Assembly (NCBI GenBank): GCA_009731375.1
Contig: BJOX01000009.1
Coordinates: forward strand, 1,660,541-1,713,209
From: Paulinella micropora
Lineage: Eukaryota; Cercozoa; Imbricatea; Euglyphida
Length of the DNA: 52,669 nucleotides
Direction: 5' to 3'
This document shows positions 26,573 through 37,476 of the stretch, piece after piece. Positions within the stretch are counted from its first letter, which is position 1, and every line of letters starts with the position of its first letter. A program made the translations under genes and the position numbers. The notes below the pieces were generated by a model. That model was not told where the DNA came from. It did no database searches and saw only the letters and a program-made list of their open reading frames with translations.

Positions 26573-26641
26573 TGTAGGCATCACCCCCCGGATAGCCGGT
26601 AAAAAGTACCTTTTCCTGGTGACAGGTGCACCAGCTTGTTT
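26573..26641 (+). repeat. Partial third LTR copy next to the polypurine tract
   Basis: The first 68-69 bp of the LTR (TGTAGGCATCACC.. to CAGCTTGTTTT), with one extra C, then an abrupt change to ATTAATGCTTGCATATA repeats. It is placed exactly where the 3' LTR should start. Confidence 0.85.
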
Positions 26642-26950
26642 TAATGCTTGCATATATTATATTAATGCTTGCCAGTATGTACTATTAATGCTTGCATATA
26701 TTATATTAATATATCGTGCAAATACATAAATTACATCCCATGTCCCTCTCGATATATTAATAATATGCAGTTCAAATCGACTGTTACACTCTTTTTAATC
26801 CAACTCCAGTTGTGAGAATTCTTATTGCAATATCTTATTAGAAAATGTTGTACCAGGCTTTAAAGAGAGAAATCGTGACGGACGGTTCCGGTTTGTTACA
26901 ATAGTACGATATTTAATAACCGATAACTGTCCTAACGAAATGAAGACAGA

Positions 26951-27557
26951 GGAATACCTAAAGTAGGGACTCCGTAGCCTCCAGACCAATGATAACCGAC
27001 AGACAGGAACGGTAAGTAATGCCATTATATACCGGGCGAGCCGGGTGGGCCGGCATACCGAGCGCGCTCACCCCTATCCGCGCGAGAAGTCGGACTTACA
27101 CAGCCGCAGACCAACCTCGGGATTGAATGTGAATACGAAGCTGAGTGACGGTCGTCGCCGTACTGGCGGTTCGTATTAATGAATTAAACAATATTTCAAG
27201 TTGGGTCATTCGCCAACACTTAGCAGTGAGGCGGCGTAAGATTTTGAGAATATAATTTCAAGTTGGGCCGTTCGCCAACACTTCAACGACCCGCCCCCGC
27301 CCATCGCTTGACGTACATATTGTAGGCATCACCCCCGGATAGCCGGTAAAAAGTACCTTTTCCTGGTGACAGGTGCACCAGCTTGTTTTTCAGTATTATT
27401 TGTCCGGATTGGACCTGATGCCATTTTATTCCTGGTCTGTTGCCGTTTTCCTTTTTGGCTTCACTGAGCTAATATAACGAGACATCATTCTCATTCTTGA
27501 GGACTGTGTTTGGTTGTATTACCGACTTTTTTTCGAGCTATCGTTGGGGGCATTACA
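26951..27557 (+). repeat. Second 370-bp block plus complete 3' LTR
   Basis: Block 26951-27320 repeats 15821-16192, and LTR 27321-27557 repeats 16193-16429. The 310 bp before it (26642-26950) match nothing else in the window and have no long frame. Confidence 0.85.
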
Positions 27558-27659
27558 ATATATAAAGTGGCTTCTATGGATTCAAAATTATTACTGTCGA
27601 CATTCATTTTAGCCTTGAAAAACTTTTGAAAAAAAAATTAACAGACTTCATATATAAGA

Positions 27660-27860
27660 AGTTTTACCTATATAAAAAGTTTGACTTTTAACTTGAAAAG
27701 TTTGCAGGTCAAACTTTTTTATTTAGTGCAAACTTTGTTATATAGGTCAAACGTTTTTATATATAAGTCAAACTTTTTATACGTTAAACAGGCTTTTTGT
27801 ATAGGTCAAACTTTTCATATAGGTCAAACTTTTCATATAGGTCAAACTTTAAGTTTCATA
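27660..27860 (+). repeat. Left subterminal repeat array
   Basis: One inverted unit (TATATAAAAAGTTTGAC, about 27670-27690) and about seven direct AGGTCAAACTTTT-type units. Similar units recur at the right end (32240-32395) in both orientations. In Tc1-like elements such internal repeats serve as extra transposase binding sites; here that role is inferred. Confidence 0.7.
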
Positions 27861-28136
27861 TAGGTTACTATCAACATTTTCAATATTATTAATAATATTA
27901 ATTAGCACAACGAATCCAATAATATTAATATTAATAACTTGATCATAGTATTACAGCCTAAAAACATTAATAATAATACGGTATTAATATTAATCATAAA
28001 ATAAAAATATTTTAATTCAAGTTTTTGTTAATATTAATATTATAGCTCTGGTATGCAATATCGATACTGTCGCGCCACAAAACTAAGACTAGTTGCAAAT
28101 GCAAACGCTTTGAAGATTTCTTCCCGAAAAGTTCCT

Positions 28137-28556
28137 TCACCCCTGTGAGCCCATCCATCTCTTGACATTCTGGAAAACTAACTCACACGGCATGAACTCT
28201 GGAAAGTAAGCAGGCAGCCGAACAACTCTAACCCCCACAGCAAGAAGAAGAAGATCCTGAATTTCTCGGCATTCCTGCGCGCCGTGAATTCTTGCATTAT
28301 CTACAACTAGAGTATCACCGTCCTGCAAGTGCCCGTGGTAAGCTGCATCGACGAGGGCTTCAATATAATCCTGAACGTTATTAGAACCCTCCCTCACGCT
28401 CAATAATACTCCCCCTCTTGGATGAGTTAAGGACGTCATATACGTAACACTGAAAGTCTTTCTCGCTCGCTCTACCATATTACGGGCCCTAACCACTCTC
28501 TCACCTCTTGGCCCCCGACACCATTGCCAACGTGAACAATCTACAAACCAAGACAA
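28137..28556 (-). CDS. DDE transposase, C-terminal exon
   Basis: Encodes CRGPRGERVVRARN (the strand after the first Asp), DYIEALVDAA, DTLVVDNARIHG (second catalytic Asp), VVRLPAYFPEFMPCE (third acidic residue) and LVFQNVKRW, then a stop. This is the DDE_3 signature of Tc1/mariner/IS630 transposases. I count 38 residues between the Asp of DNARIH and the Glu of PCE. The first catalytic Asp and the N-terminal DNA-binding helices are absent. On the minus strand TTTGTAG just upstream (ending 28541) could be an acceptor, so earlier exons may lie at higher coordinates, but I could not identify them. The enzyme may be truncated. Confidence 0.8.
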   Translation of the reverse strand: MSWFVDCSRWQWCRGPRGERVVRARNMVERARKTFSVTYMTSLTHPRGGVLLSVREGSNNVQDYIEALVDAAYHGHLQDGDTLVVDNARIHGAQECREIQDLLLLAVGVRVVRLPAYFPEFMPCELVFQNVKRWMGSQG

Positions 28557-28705
28557 TGAGTAACAAAAGAGCAGTGGCAGATATAATACCCCAGTTCTCG
28601 ATGTGGCTTTGATCTAAAAACTTTAAACGGTAGGGGTCTTGCTGCGTTACCCAATCCACATAATCAGCTGCGTAAAGTAGATTATGAACTGTATATTTTT
28701 CCTGG

Positions 28706-28822
28706 TTTGTAAAGAGAGAGAGAGAGATATATATCTATATATATGTATATAAATATATATAGAGAGAAAGAGAGAAAGAGAGAAAGAGAGAAAGAGAGAG
28801 AAAGAGAGAAAGAGAGAAAGAA

Positions 28823-28868
<46 letters not shown>

Positions 28869-29021
28869 GAAAGAAAGAGAGAGAGCGAGAGAGAGAGAGA
28901 AAAGAGGAAGAGAAAGAGGAAGAGAGAGAGAGAGGGAGAGAGAGAGAGAGAGAAAGAGAGAAGAGAGAAAGAGAGAACAGGCGAGAGAGAGAGAGAGAGA
29001 GAGAAAGAAAGAGAGAAAAGG

Positions 29022-29053
<32 letters not shown>
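28706..29053. repeat. GA-rich microsatellite inside the transposon
   Basis: About 350 bp of GA, AAAGAGAG and AAGAGG units. Its frames (SLSLSL, EREREK) are not genes. Confidence 0.9.
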
Positions 29054-29055
<2 letters not shown>

Positions 29056-29969
29056 GCTTGCCTTTTTAAGACTCCACCCCCAAGAACGACGGATACTTTC
29101 TATTCTTTTCGCCCCCGCACCTCTAAGGGCCTTTAGGCCTGGCTCCAACTGCAAAGCACGAAGCACGAAGATGCAGAACATTACCCACGTCGACGCCGAA
29201 CATTACCCACGTCCAACCCAAAGCACGAAGATGTAGCACAACTGCTGCGTCAGTGAGACCTGGTTCTAACACGAGCACATATACATACAGTGCACATGGT
29301 TCAAAACAATAGCATTCTACTTGTTTTCCACATGAATTCCAGGGCAATCTGGTCGGCTGGTTCGAGAGTGGAATACCTTCTCCCTCCATGGCTTCCTGCC
29401 AACGTACACCCAACGGACAAAAAGTTTGGTCGTTCCACAAACAAAAAGAAAAGAAAAAAAAAGAAAAAGGAAAAAAAAAAACCTGGGTGAAAGTCTGGGT
29501 CCTGCCCTTTGCTCTCCCAGTACCTTGCCTTGCCCCTGCTCACCCCCCGTCCTCAAGTCAGTGAAAACAGTCAGCATGGAGTGGTCAAAAACTTTGTTCG
29601 AGGCTGCTGACCATTGCCCTGCTCGCCGCAGTTGCGCCCATCTCCATTGAAGCCCTTGCCAGCACAATCTTTGCTCTGACTCCATCGACCTGTGTTAGGG
29701 ACAAGGCAGGCATACGCCTGGAAATCTCCCGGTCCAAACTCGACATGCTGTCATCACTTCCAAGCTTTGCAAACCTTGGGATTCTTTTCGAATTTTGCTC
29801 AGCACCCAAAAAGGATTTGCAAACGCTCCGGCCCCCAAAAAAAGGATTTTCAAACGATCAGGACACACTCCGCACCGAAGGATGCCGCGCCGGTGACATC
29901 AAAGTTGGTCCATCTGTGTTGCCTTTTTTTTCGAATTTTGCCCTTGCTTGGGGACTGGGAGCCACCATT

Positions 29970-31627
29970 ATGGCTGACTCCGGGGATTCTGATGAAGATG
30001 AAGCCTCTACCGCCTCGGTACAGGCTTCGAATTCAGCAGCGCAACCCCCACCTGCCCCTGGCTCCCTCATTGCCAGGGGCAGAGCATTTCTTCCAACGAG
30101 ACATTGGAAGGATACCCAGGAGGCACAAGGTACTTTTGCTTTCCGTTAAAGCTTCTTGTGCTCTCATGTAACACTTTGTGCTGTGCAGTGAAGGCCATGC
30201 GATTGGACGGCGTCAAACATGACCCACAATGGGATGCCATGTTCAACAGCAACGCGGATCCCGGAGGTAACTCCTACCCTTCATTTGCCTACCATACATG
30301 GAATCTGTTGACCTTGTGCTTGTGCTTGTGTTGCGAGGCGTGAAGACTGAAATGGTTAAGGTCTTCAGATCGTGGACCGCGAAAAAGAGCCATAAATTCC
30401 CAGTCACGGGAAATGGTGGCTAAATTCCACAGGATTTCCGTAACCCGCATTTTTACTCATGCGGAGGCTACAAACTGTTACTACAATTACTCCAAAAGGT
30501 TCGGGTCAACGCTATTGACCTGACAGTGGGAGGTTAATGAATCACTAATGATGCCACAGCTTAGTGGAACTTAAATCGAGTCCTAACAACCTTCACCACT
30601 CCGCTACTCCGTGACTAGTAAACACTGGCACGGTTAAGTGTAAATTTAAATATATACACTGATGATAGGATTTACCGTGCTATGATAGGCCCTATGCCAG
30701 AGGTCCAAGCTTCCTTAGTACGCTCATTGACAAGCTCTACTACGTGACGGTGAACACCGCACATTTTCGCTACGAAGCGGGAGGACGGTGCCGGGGGCCG
30801 CCGGAGTGCCGCACAGCACGTAGCGCTTAAAAACACTGGCCCGGGCCCTGGCTACACCGTGACGTCACATATCAAAGTGACAATGGCGAGTCCAAGTCGT
30901 ACTGGCCAACCGCGGCGGGCCTGAGCCGCGGCGAAAGAGGAACTTCATGGGTCCGTTCTAGGCAATTGAAGGCATATGACTGCCTTTCCTGCAACTCGAT
31001 TAAAAAAAACCATACGATTGTCTTTCTCAGCAAGAAAAGGAGCTAGGGCCGCTGTACGAACGCCGGTCCGGGCCTTTGATTTGACTCTCATTACGAGCTC
31101 AAGAAAAAGAATTTAATAATTGAACACAACTGGTTCAAGGCTAACTTCCACTTCTATAAAAGAAAGGGACGCCAGATTTGAACCCCAACAACTGCGAGAG
31201 GGAAAACCCCGCAAGAAACGGAGTATTCCTTTGACCGGGTCCAAAACTGACACGATTCGTTTGTCCGCAACCTGCACAAATGCCAAAACATACCAAATAA
31301 CATAACCCATAAGTGCGATTTCCCCGTGCCAGCGGCAGCGGGAGGCTTCCACTTCGAGAATAGGCGCAAGAAGATTATCACTGCACCCAATACTACCAGC
31401 TTGGCCAGCCTCAAACTCCGAGACAAGATCCTCGGCGAAATTGAGGAGCTGGCCAGCCAGATGCGTTCGGGATACGAGGTACGCCTGCTTGCGTTGCTTG
31501 TCTTGCTGTTTGTGTTTGTGTGCTTCTTGCTGTTTGGGTTTGTGTGCAGGTGTTGTTTCAGAAAATTCAGGAAGCACACGAAACCAGGGCGGGGGTGCCT
31601 TTGGTAGAGTTGATCATGTACCTTTGA
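29970..31627 (+). CDS. Four-exon passenger gene in the transposon, 153 aa, unknown function
   Basis: Exons 29970-30129, 30189-30266, 31333-31478 and 31550-31627 join with phases 1, 1, 0 and total 462 nt, ATG to TGA. GCCACCATTATGG surrounds the start. Protein: acidic Ser/Asp N terminus (MADSGDSDEDEAS), PPPAPG linker, RAFLPTRHWKDTQ, HDPQWDAMFNSN, a basic helix with NRRKKIITAPNT, then a predicted amphipathic helix (LRDKILGEIEELASQM) and VLFQKIQEAHETRAGVPLVE. I do not recognise the family. It opposes the transposase strand and lies wholly inside the terminal repeats. A 28-bp segment of the last exon (GTGCCTTTGGTAGAGTTGATC) is repeated 63 bp downstream, so a longer alternative end is possible. Confidence 0.5.
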
Positions 31628-31693
31628 TAGTGGAGAGATGTTATGTGGAGGATGATGTGCCTTTGGTAGAGTTGATCATGTACGGTACCGCAG

Positions 31694-31894
31694 ATGAAAA
31701 AACGCTTATTGGCACATACGGTCCTGCAAGATGCTCAAGAAGTGGGACGTGGCGTTTTGCCGTTTCGGGAAGAGAATCCAAAGCTAAGAGGAGTATATAT
31801 ACTTGGAGTGACTGCAGAGCTTTCGGCTTTGATCTCACGGCACAGCACAAAATCCGGCAGACAGCCAATAAATAATCAGGAAGCTTCTAAATGA
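31694..31894 (+). CDS. Small open frame after the passenger gene
   Basis: 66 aa starting MKKRLLAHTVLQDAQEVG. An AG directly precedes the ATG, so it may be an alternative last exon of the passenger gene (GTACCGCAG acceptor). Composition is balanced, not repeat-derived. No family recognised. Confidence 0.25.
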   Translation: MKKRLLAHTVLQDAQEVGRGVLPFREENPKLRGVYILGVTAELSALISRHSTKSGRQPINNQEASK

Positions 31895-31990
31895 GTTTGC
31901 AAATCCCCATTGAACAGGAAGTGAAGTTTATTTAGGAGAGGGGGGGGGGGGGAAGAGAGAGAGAGAGAGATGCAAATTATTATTAATAAT

Positions 31991-32066
31991 GTTAAGTCAG
32001 AATATTAATGATGATTATTAATATTAATAATAATAGTCATAGCCATCATTAATATTCTGACTTAAC
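31991..32066. other. Perfect 23-bp inverted repeat near the transposon's right end
   Basis: GTTAAGTCAGAATATTAATG.. (31991-32013) is mirrored exactly at 32044-32066 with a 30-nt loop. A second hairpin follows (ATTAGTAAAACA at about 32096 and TGTTTTACTAAT at about 32140). Confidence 0.8.
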
Positions 32067-32440
32067 TTTTGAACATAGTTTTAATCTTATATCAATATTA
32101 GTAAAACATTAATACTTGCCACTAGGCGGTTGAACAACACTGTTTTACTAATAATGATTAATATTATTAATAATATAAAAATAGTTTAATATTGTAATAA
32201 TATTAATAAAAAAGTTATATTTATATGACTCTCAAATAGTTTGACGTATTTAGAAAAGTTTGACGTATATAGAAAAGTTTGACACATATAATATATAGTT
32301 TGACGTCAAAGTTTTTGTATGGGTCAAACTTTTTTGTATAGGTCAAACTTTTTATATAGGTCAAACTTTTTATACAGGTTAAACTTTTTATATACGTCTA
32401 TTTATTTTTGTTGGCTAAAATGCATGTCGACAGTAATAAA

Positions 32441-33098
32441 ATAAAGTGAAGTTTTGTGATGAATATTTTTGTTATTAATGCCGTGCCAATATACTATGAT
32501 GTTTGAGTATTGAATATTGATATCCCAAAAGGGTTTTATTATATATAACTAAACCGTACTGGAAGATAACGAAAACTAACTTCAAAAATCTCTTTTCAAA
32601 AGTTCATGTTCAACTTGAGCCGGCCCCACCACTTTTTGTCGGGAAATTTCACGATGTCATAGGAAAATGTACGGGTTTTGCCGCTATTGTTATACTGGTC
32701 AGATTTTTTTTCAAAAAATTGTGTCTCGACACCTCCGACACATGCTCAGTTTCTGCGCGCAAGAGATATGTTCAGTATGATATTTAAAAGAGTAATAAAT
32801 GAGGTTCAATACATCACAAGAAACAAATGTATTAATTTTTTTTAATAAATTATATTTTGACTTATATAAGTTGAAGTAAAAACCGGTCGCCAGAGGATAG
32901 TCAAAAAATCCGTTCCTAAAATGAGTCTCAGGAGTCGTATTTCTTATTAATAATTCAATTTGAAAGAAAGTTTTCCATTCAGCTTCTACTATCACTAGAT
33001 TAGCTTCCCTGTACTTTATAGCCATTTATTTTGTCTGTGTTTATAAATACACAACAACAACTTTTTGTCTGCCGCATGACGGTTTCCAATTAACATGT
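32441..33098. other. AT-rich spacer between two transposons
   Basis: About 660 bp, AT-rich. The only long frame (32711-33025, minus) is Lys/Asn/Tyr/Phe-rich as expected by chance in such DNA. I see no gene, repeat pair or promoter. Confidence 0.5.
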
Positions 33099-34242
33099 AA
33101 GTCTTGACTAGCCTCCTGTGAGGAAATTGCCAACCGGCATTCAAATGAATGCACACACTGCTGTCATTTGATCTCAAAATACTTCCGAGAACAAGATAGG
33201 TACCAAAGACACTGGGATGATCAATTCCAGTTTATTTAGTACACCCTCTTGACAGACTACTTGTCCCTTTTGAAACTATGCAAATTCTGAGACTTAACGA
33301 GAACAATTCAAGTGCTACACGAGTTGTGTGGCAGTTGGAGTTGTTCAAGTCAGTCTGGGAAAAAATGAAGTTAAATGTCACTTTACCTGATGTGTTGCCT
33401 ATTTTACCTTAGGGCTAACGGAAATATTATGAATGAGGACCGGAAAAAGCGGTCTAAGGAAATAAAGTTTTGATATGGGAAAAAGGCTACAGTTAACTTT
33501 TCTTAAATAAAAAGCTAACCGGTAAAGGGAAATAAATTGATCTGTTAACGGCAGTTGAAAACGTAACAAGTACAAGTTATGATAGTTGATAAATAAACGG
33601 AAAAATGAAGTAATGGAACTTAAAATAGAAGTATAAACTTGACATATGTTTTTTTACCCCCCCCCCCCTAGGGGTCTTTAGTCAATGCGCCGGTTTAGAA
33701 ATAATGAAAAATATATAAATAAATTCTTCAGATCACCCGGATTCAGAATCTGCAATCGGTGTCAAGATATTTTTAGTAGTTTTTAAAAAAGTCTCTTCTT
33801 TGCTTGATTTTTGTTTGCTTTAACTCTGTGGGTGTTGGGTTGTTTGAAGATGCTGGTTGCAGTCATTTTGTGTTTCTTGTCGATGTGAGAGGGGGGTTTG
33901 AAGTTTATACTTGTTGTTATTTTTTCTATTTCATTGCGCTAAAGTGTGTCTGAGCAAACCACACATACGACATTACAATACATGTTGCCTGCCCCATACC
34001 TAATGGTAGGGTTCATGAAACAAACATAAAACAACACATTCTACACACATTATGCCTATCAAATCTGACTGTTTTGACTGTATTTTTTATTTTAAAATTT
34101 TCTGAAATGTTCTGTTTTTTCATTTTGCTATATGTTGTGTGTCGCTGTTTATGCCTGTTGTGCTTGTCTACTGTTGGAACTATGTGTCCTTTGCATTTTA
34201 GGCCTATTTCCCATGCTTTTTACTTGTGTTTGCAGATTTACG

Positions 34243-35075
34243 ATGGCCTCTGTTCCAAATTCTGCCCCCGCCGCCCCCATCGTGGAGGAAGTGGAGGAAG
34301 ACCTGGCCCTCAACGTGATGCTGGACCGACTCCGGTCATGGAACATCCCCTCCCGAAGCAAGTCCATGGCGTGGCGTACGACGTCACAGTCAGGGCCTTT
34401 TACAAGGCCCAGACCGCCCTCTACAAGAAGACTGGCCAATCGGCCACGCGCACCCGCCCCTACCCACGGCCCCCACCCACACAACGCATGAACATTGCTG
34501 CTCATGAGCCACGCCCACGCCCACGTCGCAAATGCCTCATGCCTACCACTTCACAGCTTGCCATGCCTCTTCTTCTCGCCCGCAGGCAGCTATACCTAAC
34601 ACGCTCGCGTGCCATAACATACAGCGGCGCGCCCAGCTTCACTCGCCAAATGAAATACACAGCACCATGGCCATTTAACATGGACACTAGCCGCAAACTC
34701 GTTAACGAAGTCAAGCCCCACATCATCCGCGCACCCCCAATAACTACGTTGTGGGGGTGCGGGAATATGAAGACATAATTTTGTTAGAGTTAGGGGTAGA
34801 GGCCAAGAATGCCACGCTAGATAGGCGCCTGCTGCCCATGTTCCGCAAATCACAGAGGGAAATAGGGGCTGGGTTCAAGTGCTTCCAACACCTGGTGCCA
34901 AAAAGCAACGGCAAGGAGGTAAGCCCCTCTGCACCCCCCCCCCNNNNNNNNNNTCTTGTTGTTGTGTAGCCGCAATGGGAGACGATTGTCTGCCTTCTGC
35001 GATTTTCAGTGCGCACCGTAATGCGCCACACCTACGGTTTGTCGGTACGCCCCCCACTCTCTCTCTCTCTCTAGA

Positions 35076-35113
<38 letters not shown>

Positions 35114-35153
35114 GATCTCTCTCTCTCTCTCTCTAGATCTCTCTCTCTCTCTC

Positions 35154-35200
<47 letters not shown>

Positions 35201-35830
35201 CTGTTTGCTAGCTCGTTATCCCTCGTGCCAACTACATTCCCACTGTCCACATCGGAGCTGTCATCATTTTTCCCGAGCGGCCGATCTCGGTGGGGAATAA
35301 CTGGAGGGTGGTGCTGCAATCCGTCGACGGGTGGCAATTCTGCTGCAACTCCGACGGCAAGTCGGAGCGCAGCGAGATTTTCTACCCGTGGTGGATTCGC
35401 TCGCGCAAGCCCTACATTTATTCCTACGAGCTCAACGTCAGCTACGAGAGAGAGAAATGCATCTACGATGGGTGTGGGAGTGGGGGAAGATTGTGTTAGC
35501 CTGGCTGACGGCGGCCGAGGTGGTGCGCAACGCGCAGGGTGGCTTCCGCCTACCGCCAGCCGTCCGTGGAATCATCGCGCAGTACGAAGTCCACAATCGC
35601 GGCCGCGTGGTCCCCGTGGAGTACGTCTACATCACCATCGTCGGCTGGCGGGAGCGTTTTGCCTACAAGGAGATCAGCCACATCAAGTTCGATCAGTACG
35701 ACCTAGAGGAGGACGTACCGCGCGAGCTGGAGGCGGAGGAGGTGCAGCTGGGCACCGACGACGAGTCCGACGGCGAACAGCAGCAGCAGGCCGACGCGGC
35801 GCCCCCATCGACGGTCCCTCTCCCCAAGTC

Positions 35831-35872
<42 letters not shown>

Positions 35873-35896
35873 TCCCGCCCTAGCCCTGAGACATAA
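34243..35896 (+). pseudogene. Decayed plus-strand gene of the second element
   Basis: Coding-like, GC-rich sequence in several frames: MASVPNSAPAAPIVEEVEED to about 34370, then HGVAYDVTVRAFYKAQTALY in another frame, KYTAPWPFNMDTSRKLVNEV, and from 34745 VREYEDIILLELGVEAKN to a GTAAGC donor at 34919. A possible exon at 34970-35044 (PQWETIVCLLRFSVRTVMR) and a last block from about 35213 (YIPTVHIGAVIIFPERPI, WQFCCNSDG, FYPWWIRSRKPYIYSYELN) shift frame again near 35455 to AWLTAAEVVRNAQGGFRLP and YVYITIVGWRERFAYKEI. It ends in poly-Pro from a C-run. At least three frame changes imply a pseudogene or low-quality sequence at homopolymers. Function unknown. Confidence 0.45.
35057..35200. repeat. CT microsatellite in the plus-strand pseudogene
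   Basis: (CT)n interrupted by AGATCT units at 35074, 35114 and 35136; it lies in an intron between the 34970 and 35213 coding blocks. Confidence 0.85.
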
Positions 35897-36307
35897 GTCC
35901 ACCCATGACCAACTACAAGACAGCGTACTTTCTCCTCTTTCTCCTCCTCCTCCTTCTCCTTTTCCTCCTCCTCCTCCTCCTCCTCCTCCTCCTTCTTCTT
36001 CTTCTTCTTCTTCTTCTTCTTCTTCTTCTTCTTCTNNNNNNNNNNCTGTATTACGCAATCACAGATCACTGTTTTAAGCTTAATAAAATACTTGCCACTC
36101 ATAGAGCTGAGTGGGAAGCCGAAGAGATAAAATGGAAGAGGTATCAAGATTTGGCATACAATTTTTTCCACTCGTAAGGATTTGAGTGGGAATATTATTT
36201 GGGTAAGAAATAGAATCTGGTAGCTCATGACTATCATGCACAAGGTTTTACTCCTTCTGGCCCCGAATGCCGGCAAGGAAGAAATCCGAAGGAAAAAAAA
36301 AAAAAGT

Positions 36308-36346
<39 letters not shown>

Positions 36347-36347
36347 T
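35831..36347. repeat. Homopolymer and triplet runs
   Basis: A C-run of about 40 at 35831-35869, CTCCTC/CTTCTT triplets at 35935-36035 up to a gap, and a G-run of about 39 at 36307-36344. These runs bracket the end of the plus-strand pseudogene and are likely sites of sequence error. Confidence 0.85.
36067..36157 (+). repeat. ~85-bp dispersed repeat, inverted copy at 39860-39940
   Basis: CACTGTTTTAA..ATACTTGCCACT, GAGCTGAGTGGGAAGC and AGAGGTATCAAGA occur in this order here and as the reverse complement at 39860-39940. One copy is inside the second element, the other outside it, so it is an independent small repeat. Confidence 0.7.
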
Positions 36348-36499
36348 CAAGCGACTCGTGAGGTAAGAATAAAAACGGGGGCAAAGCGTAATGCTTTGCC
36401 CCTGCATACATTCCTAAAATTTGGTTTTGGGTGTATTACACAACATTGAAGCATACCACACACCCATTTGCCCCCGTATTAGTTAGTAATAGTAACATT

Positions 36500-37414
36500 A
36501 GCGTAGATATATAAAGTGACACACCCCACCACCTCCTCACCTCTCTCTCAGAGAATGGAGGCACTCGTGGACCCGCGTATTGCTTCAGTTCCACGAGGTC
36601 CTCCTTACACTTGCACATAAGCAATGGAAAAGTTCCCTCCCGAGTAGTAGGGTGCTGGAAACCCTTGACCAATTCCCTCTTCTGATCCAAAGCAAAACAT
36701 TTCATCGCCCAGGTGACCATGCTGTGGTTAGCCCCCAACTTGCTGCCGTCCCCCCCAATCGGAATGCATAGCTGCCGTACATCGGACGCCCCTCTCTCCC
36801 GCCATCCCGCCTCCAACTGCAGCATGAGCTTGTTGGGATCTGCTGCTGCCGACTTGCCATCTTTTGAACCTTCAAGATCATGCTTGGGGATGACCTCCTG
36901 CGTCAACTCCTTGCGTTGTTTCACTAACTAAAAAAANNNNNNNNNNNNNNNNNNNNNNNNNNNNNNNNNNNNNNNNNNNNNNNNNNNNNNNNNNNNNNNN
37001 NNNNNNNNNNNNNNNNNNNNNNNNNNNNNNNNNNNNNNNNNNNNNNNNNNNNNNNNNNNNNNNNNNNNNNNNNNNNNNNNNNNNNNNNNNNNNNNNNNNN
37101 NNNNNNNNNNNNNNNNNNNNNNNNNNNNNNNNNNNNNNNNNNNNNNNNNNNNNNNNNNNNNNNNNNNNNNNNNNNNNNNNNNNNNNNNNNNNNNNNNNNN
37201 NNNNNNNNNNNNNNNNNNNNNNNNNNNNNNNNNNNNNNNNNNNNNNNNNNNNNNNNNNNNNNNNNNNNNNNNNNNNNNNNNNNNNNNNNNNNNNNNNNNN
37301 NNNNNNNNNNNNNNNNNNNNNNNNNNNNNNNNNNNNNNNNNNNNNNNNNNNNNNNNNNNNNNNNNNNNNNNNNNNNNNNNNNNNNNNNNNNNNNNNNNNN
37401 NNNNNNNNNNNNNN

Positions 37415-37476
<62 letters not shown>

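Larger units (their letters stand above)
16193..27557 (+). mobile_element. Ty3/gypsy-like LTR retrotransposon
   Basis: Two 237-bp LTRs, each starting TGTAGGCATCACC and ending GGGGGCATTACA, enclose gag and pol; they differ at about two sites, so the element is young. ATAT flanks both sides, a possible 4-bp target duplication, but weak because the area is AT-rich. Domain order in pol is protease, reverse transcriptase, RNase H, integrase, GPY/F-like C terminus, which defines the Ty3/gypsy group. The 3' end is disturbed: a purine tract is followed at once by a partial LTR (26573), then about 310 bp of other DNA, then the 372-bp block and the full LTR. Confidence 0.9.
27591..32438. mobile_element. 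Tc1/mariner-like DNA transposon, 4.85 kb, with passenger gene
   Basis: Ends are 24-bp inverted repeats starting TTACTGTCGACAT (27591-27614 and 32415-32438), one mismatch, each flanked directly by TA (27589-27590 and 32439-32440), the target duplication of the Tc1/mariner/IS630 superfamily. Inside: subterminal arrays of GTCAAACTTTT units at both ends, a DDE transposase exon on the minus strand near the left end, a four-exon gene on the plus strand, and a GA microsatellite. Most family members are 1-2 kb, so this one is unusually long. It begins 33 bp after the retrotransposon LTR. Confidence 0.85.

Noticed and set aside
16193-27557. DIRS/Ngaro-type split direct repeats suggested by the partial LTR
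   Set aside because: Pol has a Ty3/gypsy integrase and no tyrosine recombinase, and both LTRs are complete with TG..CA ends.
30340-31100. Possible rRNA or tRNA fragments in the passenger gene's large intron
   Set aside because: No recognisable tRNA boxes or conserved rRNA stretches could be found by eye.
34502-34726. Minus-strand frame over the plus-strand pseudogene
   Set aside because: Shadow of the GC-rich coding strand; no domain or splice support.
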